64,000 nt of DNA from an uncultured Verrucomicrobiae bacterium (lineage in GTDB: Bacteria; Verrucomicrobiota; Verrucomicrobiia; Limisphaerales; AAA164-E04): NCBI GenBank assembly GCA_943788245.1, contig CALSPN010000005.1:44472-108471 (forward strand), given 5' to 3'. The notes below the pieces were generated by a model, which had not been told where the DNA came from, did no database searches, and worked only from the letters and a program-made list of their open reading frames with translations. Shown here one piece after another: positions 47,610 to 58,493 of the stretch. A program made the position numbers and the translations under genes. Position 1 is the stretch's first letter. Every line of letters begins with the position of its first letter.

Positions 47610-49919
47610 TCAAGAAGCCTTTTGTTTGGGAAAGTATCTTGCAACAGCGACCAGACACAGAGACCCACCTATCAATAACAGGATCCCAAAGATCCTTGGG
47701 GAAAAGCTGGGCTCTTCAGTGAAGGCATCCCCGATGATCAACTTACCCAGTCCGATCAACCAGAAACATACACCCGCCGATGACAGCACCCACAGAATGA
47801 GGTTTCGCGCATTCAATGGAGACTGGGCCTCAAAAGTCGGATCATCCTGACGCACGAGACGATCAATCTTGCGCCACCCCCATCCACCGGCCTGCACCTT
47901 CTTATGAAACGCTTTCAAGGTCGACAGATCCGTTTGAGGCGTCAGGTAAGTGGCAACCAATGCCAGACAGACACTCACCGGCACGGTCAAAAGCAGGCTG
48001 AAAGGAAAGTCAAATAAAGATGCCAACGGGATGGCAAATTGTGTTCCCTGAAAAAATACAAACGTCGATTCGCCAATCCAGGGTACTTTGAAGGTATACA
48101 TACAGAGTGACAATACCAACAGGGAGATGAGACAGACCAATTCGGTCCACGCATTGATACGCCACCAGTACCAACGCAGCAGGTAGATCACACCAATACC
48201 ACCATTGAAACCAGCCAGAAAAAACCAGGCGCCCGAGACAGTGTTCATGAACAAAGCGACCACGATGCCAGCCAATGCTATCAGTAGTGTCGCAAACACA
48301 CCCCAGCGCACATAGTGCCCCTCAGAAAATGCAAACTGGGAATCACCCGTTGATTGGCGCACGCGTCGCTCTCGTATGGGCGCAATGAAGGGCCGGTAAA
48401 CATCATTGATCAGGTAGGAAGCACCCAGATTGACCCAGGTTGATATCGTGGACATATACGCAGCAAAAAGAGAAGCAACCATCAAACCAAGAATACCCGT
48501 TGGTAGCACGGCAAGCATGACACGCACATACCCCGCCTCAGCGAGTCCACCGGAGGGCATCGCCCCATTAGCGGCTGGTAAGTGCGGGAACATAACCGCC
48601 GCAACAAAACCCACAATGAGCCAAGGCCACATTCGAAGTGCATAATGAGCGACACCATACCAAAGGTAACCCAGAGCTGCCTGCCTTTCATCTCGGGCAC
48701 TGAGCATGCGCTGGGCAAAAAAGGAACCTCCATCCGTAAATGCATACGACCACCAGAAAACCAAAATCAGCAACCAGAACTCCGGTCGCGTGAAAAGTCC
48801 AAACTCAGGCGCGTTGGCTTGAGGGAACAATGCCATCATGGCACCCGCTTTGTCGGCGCCATACAAATCATTCATGCGTGAAAACAAGGTTTCCAGTCCC
48901 CCCACCTGATTCACCGCCATGACAGCAAGGATGACACATCCCACCATAGCGACCCAGAACTGGATAAAGTCCGTGACAATGACCCCCCACAAACCTGAAA
49001 TCGCGGTGTAAGAAACCACGATCAGGAAAAGGATGAGGAGCACTTTGTATTGATTGACGGTGGAACAAATAAGATAAATTTGATGGGTAAGCTCCAATGA
49101 ATCCCAGGATTCAGGCACGAGGCCATTGGGAATGCCTGGCAAGGACGCTGGTTGATTGAGGTCAAAGGAAGCTTTCAGCTTAAGAACATTCCAGGCTTGT
49201 TCGCGACTCGCTGAATCACCTTCCGAAGTGGAGACGGGCCCGTAAGATCCAGACTGAAAAGTCGACCAGAAAGCAGGCTGCCTGAGGATGCCGGTATCAT
49301 AAGCAATCTCCATGGGTTCCAGTTGATTGGATTTCACCGCCTCACGCAGTTTGGAATCCACATCACTCGATAACGGTGTCACCATCACCAGCCAGAGGAT
49401 CGCCGAATCAAGCAGAGGGATGCGGGGGAATTCGGGAACGGTATAATTAATGATGACCGTCATGGCCTTGTTGACCCAACCCATATTCACGCATCCAAAA
49501 GGGAAAGCCAGCCAGAGCGCCTTGCCTACCCTCAATGCATTCGCCGAGTTCCCGGAATAACGCTGATAGACAAGCTCCATGTCGGTTTGGGGATTGGCTC
49601 GCTTCCACAAGGGGGCATATAGAAAAACGCCCAGCATCGTAATGGGAACCATCGACCACCAGAACCAGTTTTGCGAAATCCCCTTGGTCACCACCCAACC
49701 GGTCAATGCAAGCGGGGTATCTGCAGCAAAAGCGGTAGCCACCATGGAGGTTCCAAGCATCAACCATCCCATATTCCCCCCACCCTTGAAGTAATCATCG
49801 GTTGAATTCCGAGCGCGACGAGCCATGTAGATACCGATTCCAAGCGAGCCGGCGATGAAGAGAATAATGACCACCCAGTCTAAAACAGCCAAAGGCTGGG
49901 CGATTGCTTCAGTTTCCAT
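47610..49919 (-). CDS. Sodium:solute symporter (SSS family)
   Basis: 769 residues, long for the family, with many transmembrane helices; the start DWVVIILFIAGSLGIGIYMA and the conserved GNMGWLMLGTSMVATAFAADTPLALTG and GLWGVIVTDFIQFWVAM regions identify the LeuT-fold symporter. A long soluble insertion (about residues 190-270) and the C-terminal extension are unusual. Being upstream of a GH20 enzyme, it probably takes up amino sugars or their oligomers (inference). Confidence 0.9.
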   Translation of the reverse strand: METEAIAQPLAVLDWVVIILFIAGSLGIGIYMARRARNSTDDYFKGGGNMGWLMLGTSMVATAFAADTPLALTGWVVTKGISQNWFWWSMVPITMLGVFLYAPLWKRANPQTDMELVYQRYSGNSANALRVGKALWLAFPFGCVNMGWVNKAMTVIINYTVPEFPRIPLLDSAILWLVMVTPLSSDVDSKLREAVKSNQLEPMEIAYDTGILRQPAFWSTFQSGSYGPVSTSEGDSASREQAWNVLKLKASFDLNQPASLPGIPNGLVPESWDSLELTHQIYLICSTVNQYKVLLILFLIVVSYTAISGLWGVIVTDFIQFWVAMVGCVILAVMAVNQVGGLETLFSRMNDLYGADKAGAMMALFPQANAPEFGLFTRPEFWLLILVFWWSYAFTDGGSFFAQRMLSARDERQAALGYLWYGVAHYALRMWPWLIVGFVAAVMFPHLPAANGAMPSGGLAEAGYVRVMLAVLPTGILGLMVASLFAAYMSTISTWVNLGASYLINDVYRPFIAPIRERRVRQSTGDSQFAFSEGHYVRWGVFATLLIALAGIVVALFMNTVSGAWFFLAGFNGGIGVIYLLRWYWWRINAWTELVCLISLLVLSLCMYTFKVPWIGESTFVFFQGTQFAIPLASLFDFPFSLLLTVPVSVCLALVATYLTPQTDLSTLKAFHKKVQAGGWGWRKIDRLVRQDDPTFEAQSPLNARNLILWVLSSAGVCFWLIGLGKLIIGDAFTEEPSFSPRIFGILLLIGGSLCLVAVARYFPKQKAS

Positions 49920-50159
49920 AAGTTAAGGTCAAGAATTGAGGTGTCGCAAAGGAGCTTAGTGAAACCTGACCTGAACGGAAAAGAAATAAGTCAGGGAATC
50001 CGTCGTCCTGCATGGAGACCACCGTTAAAGATAAAACAAATCTTAAAGATGCACGGGATGGTCAGGATGGGGTTGAGAAACTGAGAAGCCCAATATCACT
50101 CTGTTCCCTCTATCTTGTATAACCTGTGCATCCATGTTAATTTTTCGTAAGTTGATTTC

Positions 50160-50660
50160 TTGATGAAATTAGGTTGGTGTAATAGTGCTCTTATCTTGCT
50201 CGGTGTGACTACAAGCACTGTCTCGCTCATTGCTTTGGCTTGGTTCTCTTTGCGAAACGATGCTGATTCTTGGAATGGTCTTGAAGGAGCGCCACTCAGG
50301 ATTGAAGCACGGGGTAGTGATCGAGATTGGAATTTTTCCTACTTCGGTCCCGATGGAACTCTTGATACTGCGGATGATGTCAAAAGTACAGGAGAGCTGA
50401 GCCTGCCTTTGGGGGCAGAGGTGGTGATCGATCTTCGGAGCGATGACTTTATTTATGCCTTCTCGTGCCCTGATTTAGGATTGAAGGAGATCGCGGTTCC
50501 AGATCTTGAATTCTCACTCTCCTTCACGGCAGAGCGGCCGGGTGAGTTCAATTTGCTCATGGATCCGATGTGTGGATTCCGATTGCCCCCTGGGGAGACG
50601 ATGGGCAGAATCAAGGTTGCTAGTGCGAGCGAATTTCATCAATGGCTTCGGAAGCACTAA
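50160..50660 (+). CDS. Cytochrome-c-oxidase-subunit-II-like cupredoxin with degenerate CuA site
   Basis: 166 residues: an N-terminal membrane anchor (LILLGVTTSTVSLIALAWFS) and a COX2-type cupredoxin. The YFGPDGTLDTADDV segment and SDDFIYAFSCPDLGLKE follow the COX2 pattern. Of the CuA ligands, the His of the usual VIHSF is Tyr here, the first Cys is lost, one Cys remains in LMDPMCGF and the Met in ETMGRI; so CuA binding is unlikely. It overlaps or nearly abuts the giant SCO-CRTAC1 gene and is probably co-transcribed. Confidence 0.75.
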   Translation: MMKLGWCNSALILLGVTTSTVSLIALAWFSLRNDADSWNGLEGAPLRIEARGSDRDWNFSYFGPDGTLDTADDVKSTGELSLPLGAEVVIDLRSDDFIYAFSCPDLGLKEIAVPDLEFSLSFTAERPGEFNLLMDPMCGFRLPPGETMGRIKVASASEFHQWLRKH

Positions 50661-50692
50661 ACCCGAACAATGGTTCACATCTGATCGTTAAC

Positions 50693-53600
50693 ATGACTAC
50701 GACGCATTTATCAATCGATCCACGCCGCCTTGCACTCGCACTCTTCTTACTCAGCGGGCTGGTCTGGCTAGCAGGATGCCAAAATGAGGAGCGTGACTCC
50801 CGCGCAAGTGAAGACACAGCGGAAACGTCACTTGTTGATTCGGAACAGCAACTCGAGAGAGCTCATCCGGGCGTGCTCGGTTGGATCATACCGTTTGAAC
50901 TGACGGATCAGGACGGAAGTCGTTTTGCATCTGGTCGCCTCACTGGCAAGCCTTGGGTGGCCAGTTTCATAAATACAGGCGCTGAATCCTACACCACTCA
51001 ACAAATAAATCTGCTCAAGCTCCTGCGGGACCGTTTGGCGAAGACGGGAAGCGGCGATGGAGCGGGAATGGTCAGTTTTGCGATCGACCCTTCCAGTGAT
51101 ACCACGGCAGTATTAAAGACCTTCACGATTGCAGCCGGTGCGGATGTGAAGGGATGGAATTTTCTGACTGGAGGGCTTGAAGAGATGCGGACCGTCGTCA
51201 ATCAAGAGAGCTTCAAAACTGCCTTTGTTACGGGGGGAGAGAACTCTCAAGGCTCACTTGAACGCCCCAGTTTCGTGCTTGTAGATTCCTATCAGCGAGT
51301 TCGTGGCTATTACGATTCGGAGCATTCCAGTGTGATCAACGAACTAATGACGGACATGGCTGCCTTGCAGTCTGAGATCGTTAATATTCCCGCTGACGTT
51401 CAAGACCCTGCATGGATGAAGGAGCGGGCTCAGGCTCAGTTGAAAACCGCCGACTCAATCAGTGCGTTTCATGGGTTTTCCTTCACCGACCAGAGAGAGT
51501 CGAGTGGGATTCAATTCATGCACAAGATTGTCGATGACTCGGGAAAGCGATTCAAAGGGGTGCATTATGATCACGGTTCAGGGATAACGGTAGCGGATAT
51601 TGATGGTGATGATCGGTTGGATATTTATTTCGTCAATCAAGTGGGGGGGAACGAGCTTTGGCGGAACCTTGGTGGCGGGAAATTTGAGAATATCACCGAG
51701 CGGGCCGGGGTGTTTGTGAGCGATCGAATTGGTGTTTCAGCCGCGTTCGCTGATATCGACAACGATGGGGATCCCGATCTATTTGTTACTGCCTTGCGAA
51801 AGGGAAACGTTTTGTTTGAGAACCTCGGGGGAGGGAAGTTTAGGAATATCACGGCCGGTTCAGGCTTGGGCTACAAGGGACATTCCTCTGCTGCTGTGTT
51901 CTTCGACTTTGATCGCGATGGTTTGGTCGATCTTCTCGTCACGAATGTCGGTAAATACACCAAGGACGAAGTGACGAAGGTGACAATGGAAAATATTCGG
52001 GGGGAAGCGGATATGGGTGATCAGTATTATATTGGATTTGAAGACGCGTTTGCGGGCCACTTGAAGAAGGAACGTCTGGAGCCCAGTCGTTTTTACCGCA
52101 ATTTGGGAGATCGGAAGTTTCAGGATGTGAGTTCAGAACTTGGCCTTCAGGATGAAGGCTGGACGGGCGATGCTGCTCCGGTGGATATCAATGCCGATGG
52201 CTGGGTCGATCTCTACATGCTGAACATGCAGGGAAATGACCAAGTATTCCTCAATCGCGAGGGAAAGCGATTCGAGCGGGCCGCAAGTGATCTATTTCCT
52301 AAAACTTCCTGGGGTTCCATGGGGATCAAAGCGATGGACTTTGAGAACGATGGAGATCTCGATATTTTCATTACTGACATGCACTCTGATATGAGTGAGC
52401 ACATAGGGCCTGATCAGGAGAAGAAAAAAGCGGCGATGCAATGGCCTGAATCCTTCTTGAGGACCGAGGGTAGCAGTGTTTTCGGTAACGCGTTCTTTCG
52501 ACTGACGGACGAGGGACATTACGAAGAAGTCTCGGATCAACTGGGTGCTGAGAACTATTGGCCGTGGGGTTTGAGCGTTGATGATCTGAACGCCGATGGC
52601 TTCGACGATGCTTTTCTGACTTCGAGTATGAATTTCCCCTTGCGCTATGGTGTGAACTCTCTCCTGCTTAACGATGGCGGTGAGCGGTGGCGTGACGCAG
52701 AATTCATCGTCGGGGTGGAGCCTCGCGCTGGCGGTTTAGCCGTACCATGGTTTGAACTCGATATGTTGGGAGCGGACCGAGAGGCTCCGGTGCTGGAGAT
52801 TCTGAAGAATGAGGGTGCGGATCTTGCAAGCTTTCCAGATCGAGTGGTTGTTTGGGGGGCGATGGGAAGCCGTTCGTCTGCCATCTTTGATTTGGACGAT
52901 GACGGTGATCTGGATATCGTGACCAATGAAATGAACCATCATCCCATGGTGTTGTTGAGCGATCTGTCGGACACCAAGCCTGATTTCGCTTTTATTAAGG
53001 TGAAACTCATCGGGACGGTTTCGAATCGAAGCGCCTTGGGTGCAGTGGTTCGGCTTCGGGCAGGAGATCTTCATTTAATGAAGGTGAAGGATGGTCAGTC
53101 TGGCTATCTTTCTCACAGCGATTTTCCGCTCTATTTCGGTCTGGGTGCTGCTAAAGAGATTGATCAGCTCGAAGTGCTTTGGCCTTCAGGGATCGTTCAG
53201 AAAATCAAGGGACCGATTCTTCTGAATGAAATGATTACAATCACCGAAAAGGGGGATCGAGCTGAGGGGGCGGTGGCTCAGCCCCCGCAAAAAGCATCCC
53301 TCGAACCGCTTGAAAGCGGACCTATTCATGTGCGTCCTGGCGACAATATTCAAGAGGCTCTTGAACTTGCCGCGAGGAACCCCAAGCGAAAAGGCATCGT
53401 CGTCCACGCGGGAATCTATCGGCCCCAGCACCCGGGGCAGGCGATGATCTGGTTTAACGAACGCCACGACGGGATCACTTTGGAAGCGGAGGGTGAGGTA
53501 GTCCTAACGGCGGCCAATCCAGCGCTTGCCGATAAATCAGCACCAAGTTTTCCCGCGATTGTCAATCACGTGGTTTATTTTGGCGATGGGATCAGTAGAA

Positions 53601-54388
53601 AAACGGTTCTGAGTGGATTCAAGATCACCGGAGCGAATGGCTTTGTGACGAACTCGGAAGAGCCGGTCAGTATTCAAGCTCCGATCGAAGGGCGGAACCT
53701 CGAGAAGGCCAAATTCTTCTATACCGACGGTGGCGGTATCAAGATCTTTGGGCGATCATACCCGAGGATAGAGAATGTTGAGGTCTACGATAATTTTACC
53801 AGTCCTTGCGGTGCGGGGGTCTCTATTGAGCATCGGGGGCATATTAACGGTTCGAGACTCCAAACGGTGCTCCTACGCAACTGTGTGTTTCGTAACAATC
53901 GCTGTCCCATTAGCGGGGCTGCAGTTGATTTACTGCATGGAAGCGGTGCTGAGATAGTCAATTGTCTGTTTGTCGACAATCTCTCGAATGGTCCCATGGA
54001 TCAACGAGCGGAGACGCCCGGGAAGTGGAAGCCGCAGCATGGATCAGGGGCCTTGACGCTCTTTCCCGAATCGCAGGTGATTGTTCGACGGTGCACCTTT
54101 ACCGGGAATCGGAACGCGGTGGATGACTCGAATCAGGGGAATCGTTACGAAGATTCGATTTTCTGGATGAATAATGCGGCCGGGGGCTGGCCTACAGGTT
54201 CTCGCTATGAACTGGATCTAGCTTCTGGTGTTGGGGTGAGTGGCTGTTTTATTGGTGGGGATATGGGTGATCTCAGGGCGGTGATTGATAAGGATCAAAA
54301 TGTCGTCGGGTGCTCGGATCCCCGGTTTGACGAGCAATACGTGCCGCAAGCGCAAGAATTTGAGGAGGTAGGTTATCGTCCTCACTGA
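50693..54388 (+). CDS. Giant lipoprotein: SCO1-like + CRTAC1/FG-GAP + ASPIC/UnbV + beta-helix
   Basis: About 1231 residues from the ATG at 50693 (an ATG at 50642 would overlap the previous gene by 19 bp). Lipobox LVWLAGC. An SCO1/SenC-type thioredoxin fold follows (about 60-220), but where SCO has a CxxxC copper site this protein has SFINTGAESYTTQ, so the copper ligands are missing. FG-GAP/VCBS repeats with Ca-binding loops (ADIDNDGDPDLF, DFDRDGLVDLLV, DINADGWVDLYM) fill about 300-800; then ASPIC/UnbV (GAVVRLRAGD to FGLGAAKEIDQLEVLWPSG) and a right-handed beta-helix (VRPGDNIQEALELAARNP to the end). A surface-attached recognition or redox-associated protein; exact function unknown. Confidence 0.85.
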   Translation: MTTTHLSIDPRRLALALFLLSGLVWLAGCQNEERDSRASEDTAETSLVDSEQQLERAHPGVLGWIIPFELTDQDGSRFASGRLTGKPWVASFINTGAESYTTQQINLLKLLRDRLAKTGSGDGAGMVSFAIDPSSDTTAVLKTFTIAAGADVKGWNFLTGGLEEMRTVVNQESFKTAFVTGGENSQGSLERPSFVLVDSYQRVRGYYDSEHSSVINELMTDMAALQSEIVNIPADVQDPAWMKERAQAQLKTADSISAFHGFSFTDQRESSGIQFMHKIVDDSGKRFKGVHYDHGSGITVADIDGDDRLDIYFVNQVGGNELWRNLGGGKFENITERAGVFVSDRIGVSAAFADIDNDGDPDLFVTALRKGNVLFENLGGGKFRNITAGSGLGYKGHSSAAVFFDFDRDGLVDLLVTNVGKYTKDEVTKVTMENIRGEADMGDQYYIGFEDAFAGHLKKERLEPSRFYRNLGDRKFQDVSSELGLQDEGWTGDAAPVDINADGWVDLYMLNMQGNDQVFLNREGKRFERAASDLFPKTSWGSMGIKAMDFENDGDLDIFITDMHSDMSEHIGPDQEKKKAAMQWPESFLRTEGSSVFGNAFFRLTDEGHYEEVSDQLGAENYWPWGLSVDDLNADGFDDAFLTSSMNFPLRYGVNSLLLNDGGERWRDAEFIVGVEPRAGGLAVPWFELDMLGADREAPVLEILKNEGADLASFPDRVVVWGAMGSRSSAIFDLDDDGDLDIVTNEMNHHPMVLLSDLSDTKPDFAFIKVKLIGTVSNRSALGAVVRLRAGDLHLMKVKDGQSGYLSHSDFPLYFGLGAAKEIDQLEVLWPSGIVQKIKGPILLNEMITITEKGDRAEGAVAQPPQKASLEPLESGPIHVRPGDNIQEALELAARNPKRKGIVVHAGIYRPQHPGQAMIWFNERHDGITLEAEGEVVLTAANPALADKSAPSFPAIVNHVVYFGDGISRKTVLSGFKITGANGFVTNSEEPVSIQAPIEGRNLEKAKFFYTDGGGIKIFGRSYPRIENVEVYDNFTSPCGAGVSIEHRGHINGSRLQTVLLRNCVFRNNRCPISGAAVDLLHGSGAEIVNCLFVDNLSNGPMDQRAETPGKWKPQHGSGALTLFPESQVIVRRCTFTGNRNAVDDSNQGNRYEDSIFWMNNAAGGWPTGSRYELDLASGVGVSGCFIGGDMGDLRAVIDKDQNVVGCSDPRFDEQYVPQAQEFEEVGYRPH

Positions 54389-54458
54389 ACTGGGTAAAAA
54401 TTCCTTACGGCTTCGAACAAGCTTGACGAACCATTCATGAGCCTGAAAGTTTAATCGC

Positions 54459-57400
54459 ATGGACAGTATTCGATTCTCGTTATTCCCCGATGGGTGGCCG
54501 CAAGGCCTCGCATCCGCGTGGAATGAGGGGATGACTCGGACTGTCGGTGGCGGGGTGCTTTCCTTGTGCTTGCTTCTAGCAGGGTGTTCTCAAGAATCAG
54601 GGCCGATCGAGAAGGTCGATAAGTTGAAGGAGAGCGTGGTTTCTGAGGAAGTCGTGGAAGCTGTTCCTTCAGCAGCATCGAGCGTATCCAACAAAGCGAT
54701 CGTTGGTGAGGGGGACAGCAAGGAAACTGTGAGTCAGTGGAGCGCGGTCATTAAGTCTCAATGGAAGGAAATAGCCACTGCCTTGCTGAATGGCGACGAG
54801 GAAGCAACATTACCGGATTCGCTGCAGCTACCGGTGCAGATACTCGATTCAGAGACCTTGCAATCGAAGGAGTTACATCGTGGGCGATCGGTAAGAGTTA
54901 CAGAAGTTCGTGTTCCAGAAACGGGCAAGACCATCCAGGCAACACCTCAAGCCTTTGTAGCAGATCTGCGAGAACGTTTATCCATTGTCGAGATCGATGC
55001 ACAGAATTCTGTTCATTTGAAACTTTTTTCGATCAATCGCGACGGGGAAACCTTGAAAACGCGGCAGAGACTCACGGCACAAGGTCTCATAGGTAAGAAA
55101 CCGGCCCATTCATCAGCAGTCGTGGATGCGATATGGCAGCTTCCATCGAGTGCTGCCGAGTCAGCTGTGCCTCGTTTGATTGAGTGGTCCATGCCGCTCC
55201 TCATGAGGAATGAACTGAGCAGCGATGAGAAGGTCAGCTTTGACGATATTACTGGCAGCGTCCTGGGGGAGAATGCTTCCTGGAATGAGCAGTTGCAGAT
55301 TGGAATGAATACCTGGCGGCGCCAGATTGAACGCTCACTAAATCCTGATTTTCTTGGTTACCATGGACTTGCTGTAGGCGATGTGAATGGTGACGGGCTG
55401 GAAGACCTTTATGTTTGTCAACCAGGCGGTCTGCCAAACCTCTTGTTCCGTCAAGAGCAAGACGGAACGCTGGTGGATATTTCGGCAGACGCTCGGGTTG
55501 ATTGGCTTGATAACACGACGGGATCACTCTTGGTCGATCTCGACAACGATGGGGATGCCGACCTGGCACTAGCGACCCGGACCGCCTTTCTGGTCATGGA
55601 GAATGACGGTAAGGGGAAATTCTCTCTCGTAGAACGTTTGACCAATCTTGGCATGGGCTACTCTCCTTCAGCAGCCGACTATGATCTGGATGGGGATCTC
55701 GATCTCCTCGTTCTACGCTATGCAGCCGATGGAAAAGTGGGTGATTTTCCCACCCCACACCCATTTCACAGTGCACGAAACGGAGGGGCCAATGTGTTGC
55801 TGCAGAACCAGGGTGGTCTCAGTTTTCTTGATGTCACTGACGAAACTGGCCTCGGCGTCGAGAACTACCGATTCTCATTTGCGGCGTCTTGGGAAGATTA
55901 TGATAACGACGGTGATGTTGATCTTTATATCGCCAATGATTTCGGTCCCAATCAGTTGTTCCGAAGTGAGGGCGAGTATTTCGTCGATGAGTCGAGCGAA
56001 AGTGGTTCACAGGATTGGGGCTTTGGTATGTCGGCAACGTGGGCAGACTATGACCGAGACGGCTTCATGGATCTGTATGTCTCCAGCATGTTCTCGGGAG
56101 CAGGAAATCAAGTGGTGGCTCAATCCGACTTCAACGCGAACATGCCGGAAGAAACCCGATCAAGATACCTCAAGATGGTGCGAGGGAATACCTTGTTGAA
56201 GAACTCTGGCCGAGGACAATTTGAGGATTTGACAAGCCCGATGGCTGAAGGCTTTGGAGGCTGGGCTTGGGGAGCCAAGTTTGCTGACTTCAACAATGAC
56301 GGATGGGAGGACTTGTATGTGGCCAATGGCTACATCTCTCAGCCCGATACGGACGATTTGTGAATGTTCTTCTGGAGGCGGGTCGCGCCTCTGATTCCTG
56401 AGGAGGGGCTTAAACCCACCGCCACGCCTGGGTACATGCGGAATTTCCGTGATCTCAATGATCAAGTATCTCGAGGAAAGTCTTTTAGTGGATACGAACG
56501 AAATGCGCTTTTCTTGAACCGAGCAGGAAATGGGTTTTCTGATGTTGGAGCGATTCTTGGGGTCGATTTTGATGATGATGCCCGTGCCGTCGCCACGATC
56601 GATTGGGATCGGGATGGCGATCTCGATATGTGGGTCGCCAATCGTACGGCGCCTCAGGTGCGTTTGTTGAGAAACAATCAAACTTCGACCAATGCTTTTG
56701 TTGCCTTTCGTTTGATCGGCAATGGTCGAACGACAAACCGAGATGCGATCGGGGCACGATTGACACTCTCGCGAAAATCGGAGCCATCGTTGAAACAGAT
56801 TCGGACAATACACGCCGGTGACGGCTTTCTCGCTCAATCATCGCGTTGGGTTCACTTTGGTTTGGGCGAGGCCGAGGATCTCGAATTAAGTATCCGATGG
56901 CCCGGTGGAGGCACTGAAACCTTGTCGGATCTTCAAGCCGGAAAGCGGTATACCATTTCTCAGAATCAAGGTGTGGTCAGTGAACCCGCTTTGGCTTCCA
57001 ATTCAAACTCGGTAGGGGCGACTGAACTGGCGTCCTCGGCTGAGGCGGAAGCTCCGAAGCCCGGGCGAAGTGGCTTCTGGGTGGCCAATCAGGTGCCTTT
57101 TCCGAAACTCGAGTGCACCGATCCTGAAGGAGTCGTTCGTTCAACCAGTGACTTTCTCGGTAAACCGGTGCTCGTGAATCTTTGGGCAACCTGGTGCGCG
57201 CCATGCCTGGGCGAACTTCGGGAACTGGGGGAACACGCCGACGAGTTGCGCTCCATGGGTGCGACTGTTCTCGCACTGAACGTCGACGGCTTGAATGTGG
57301 ATGGCGTGGCGTCGACTCGATCGGATCCGAAGCGAGTGCTGGCGCGTGCGGGATACGATTTACCCTGGGGGATTGCTCAACAGGATAACTTGGCGAAGGT

Positions 57401-58493
57401 TGAAATCCTCATTGAATATCTGACTTCTCGTCGTTCTTCTCTTTCGATTCCAACGAGTATTTTGGTGGATGCCAAGGGAAACACGGCCGCCGTCTATCTG
57501 GAACCGGTGAGCTGGGAACAGTTGAAAACCGATTTGGCAACTTTGAACGAGTCTCCAGCCGTGACATTGAAACGGGCTTCGGCCCGAGCCGGGCGCTGGT
57601 TCGCCGATCCCCGACAGATCGATCTTGCCTCCTACCTGGGCGATTACGCCACGCTCTATGGAATGAATGGGTTTCCGGAAGAATCCCAGCGTCTCTATGG
57701 ATTGATTAGACCAGAGGAGGGATTGCTGACGGCTCGTGAGTTCTACAATCAGGCGAAATCTGCGGCTCAACAGGGCCAGTTGGAACAGGCGATCGAGTTT
57801 TATCAGAATGCCATTCGTATTGATCCAGAATATGGGCGCGCCTTGACTGGGCTGGGGGCGATTTTCCTCAATCAAAAACGAATTGACGAGGCCCAAGCAC
57901 TCTTCGAGGAGGCAATTAGTATTGATCCAAATCATGCGACAGCGCTCATTAATCTGGCCACCATTGAGCAAATGCGAGGCGAGGTGGAAAGTGCGGTCGC
58001 ACGCTTGAAGCGCGTGATTACTATCAATCCCGAGTACCATGAAGCCTATCTCAGCCTAGGATTCGTATTGGCAGCCATGCGAGAATATGATGAGGCAATC
58101 CAGTACATGGAAAAGGGAGTTGAACTCAATCCCAAGTCTCTGGTAGGTCAGCTCAATTTGGCAAAAGCATATGGGGCCAAGGGACGGCTCGAGGAATCGG
58201 CAGCCGCCTATCGCAGGGTGATGGCACTCGATCCCAAAATGCCATACCCTCACTACGGATTGGGTAATTTACAGGCAATTCAAAAAGATCATGGTGCTGC
58301 CGTGGCCTCTTATCAACAGGCGATCTCGTTGGGCGCTAAAAATGCAGCGACTCTGACTAAACTCGGATTGTCATTGGTGGCTCTAGGAGACAAAGAGCAA
58401 GGGATTGCTTCGCTCAAGAGTGCCCTGGAGATCGACCCTGAATATCCCAGCGCCAAACGAGCACTCCAGGATCTCGGAGCCTTGGGCGAATAA
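54459..58493 (+). CDS. Candidate selenoprotein: CRTAC1 + ASPIC/UnbV + TlpA-like thioredoxin + TPR lipoprotein with in-frame UGA
   Basis: One frame of 1344 codons interrupted only by TGA at 56361-56363. Upstream part (635 codons with the TGA): lipoprotein signal (best start ATG 54531, lipobox LLLAGCSQE), a helical region, and FG-GAP repeats with loops such as VDLDNDGDADLAL and EDYDNDGDVDLYI. Downstream part continues the same FG-GAP domain (FFWRRVAPLIPEEG to DWDRDGDLDMWVANR), then ASPIC/UnbV (RTIHAGDGFLAQ, FGLGEAEDLELSIRWPGGG), a thioredoxin/TlpA domain with intact NLWATWCAPCLGELREL, and about six TPRs (LEQAIEFYQNAIRIDPEYG type). The TGA splits one domain, and the downstream part has no signal peptide, so read-through is needed to export it. 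A SECIS-like hairpin follows the TGA. A nonsense mutation, or two genes joined TGAATG, remains possible. Confidence 0.75.
56361..56393 (+). promoter_or_regulatory. SECIS-like hairpin after an in-frame UGA
   Basis: The UGA is at 56361-56363. GAGGCG (56375-56380) pairs perfectly with CGCCTC (56386-56391), extended by two G-U pairs, around the loop GGTCG (56381-56385). Seventeen bases lie between UGA and the loop. Bacterial SECIS elements start just after the UGA, place the loop about 16-37 nt away and have G among the first two loop bases; all are met, and the GGUC loop start resembles that of E. coli fdhF. Base pairing is seen; function is inferred. Confidence 0.6.

Noticed and set aside
56364..58493. 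Independent gene starting at the ATG right after the UGA
   Set aside because: It would begin inside an FG-GAP domain, lacks a signal peptide although its domains are of secreted type, and has no good ribosome binding site; kept only as an alternative reading.
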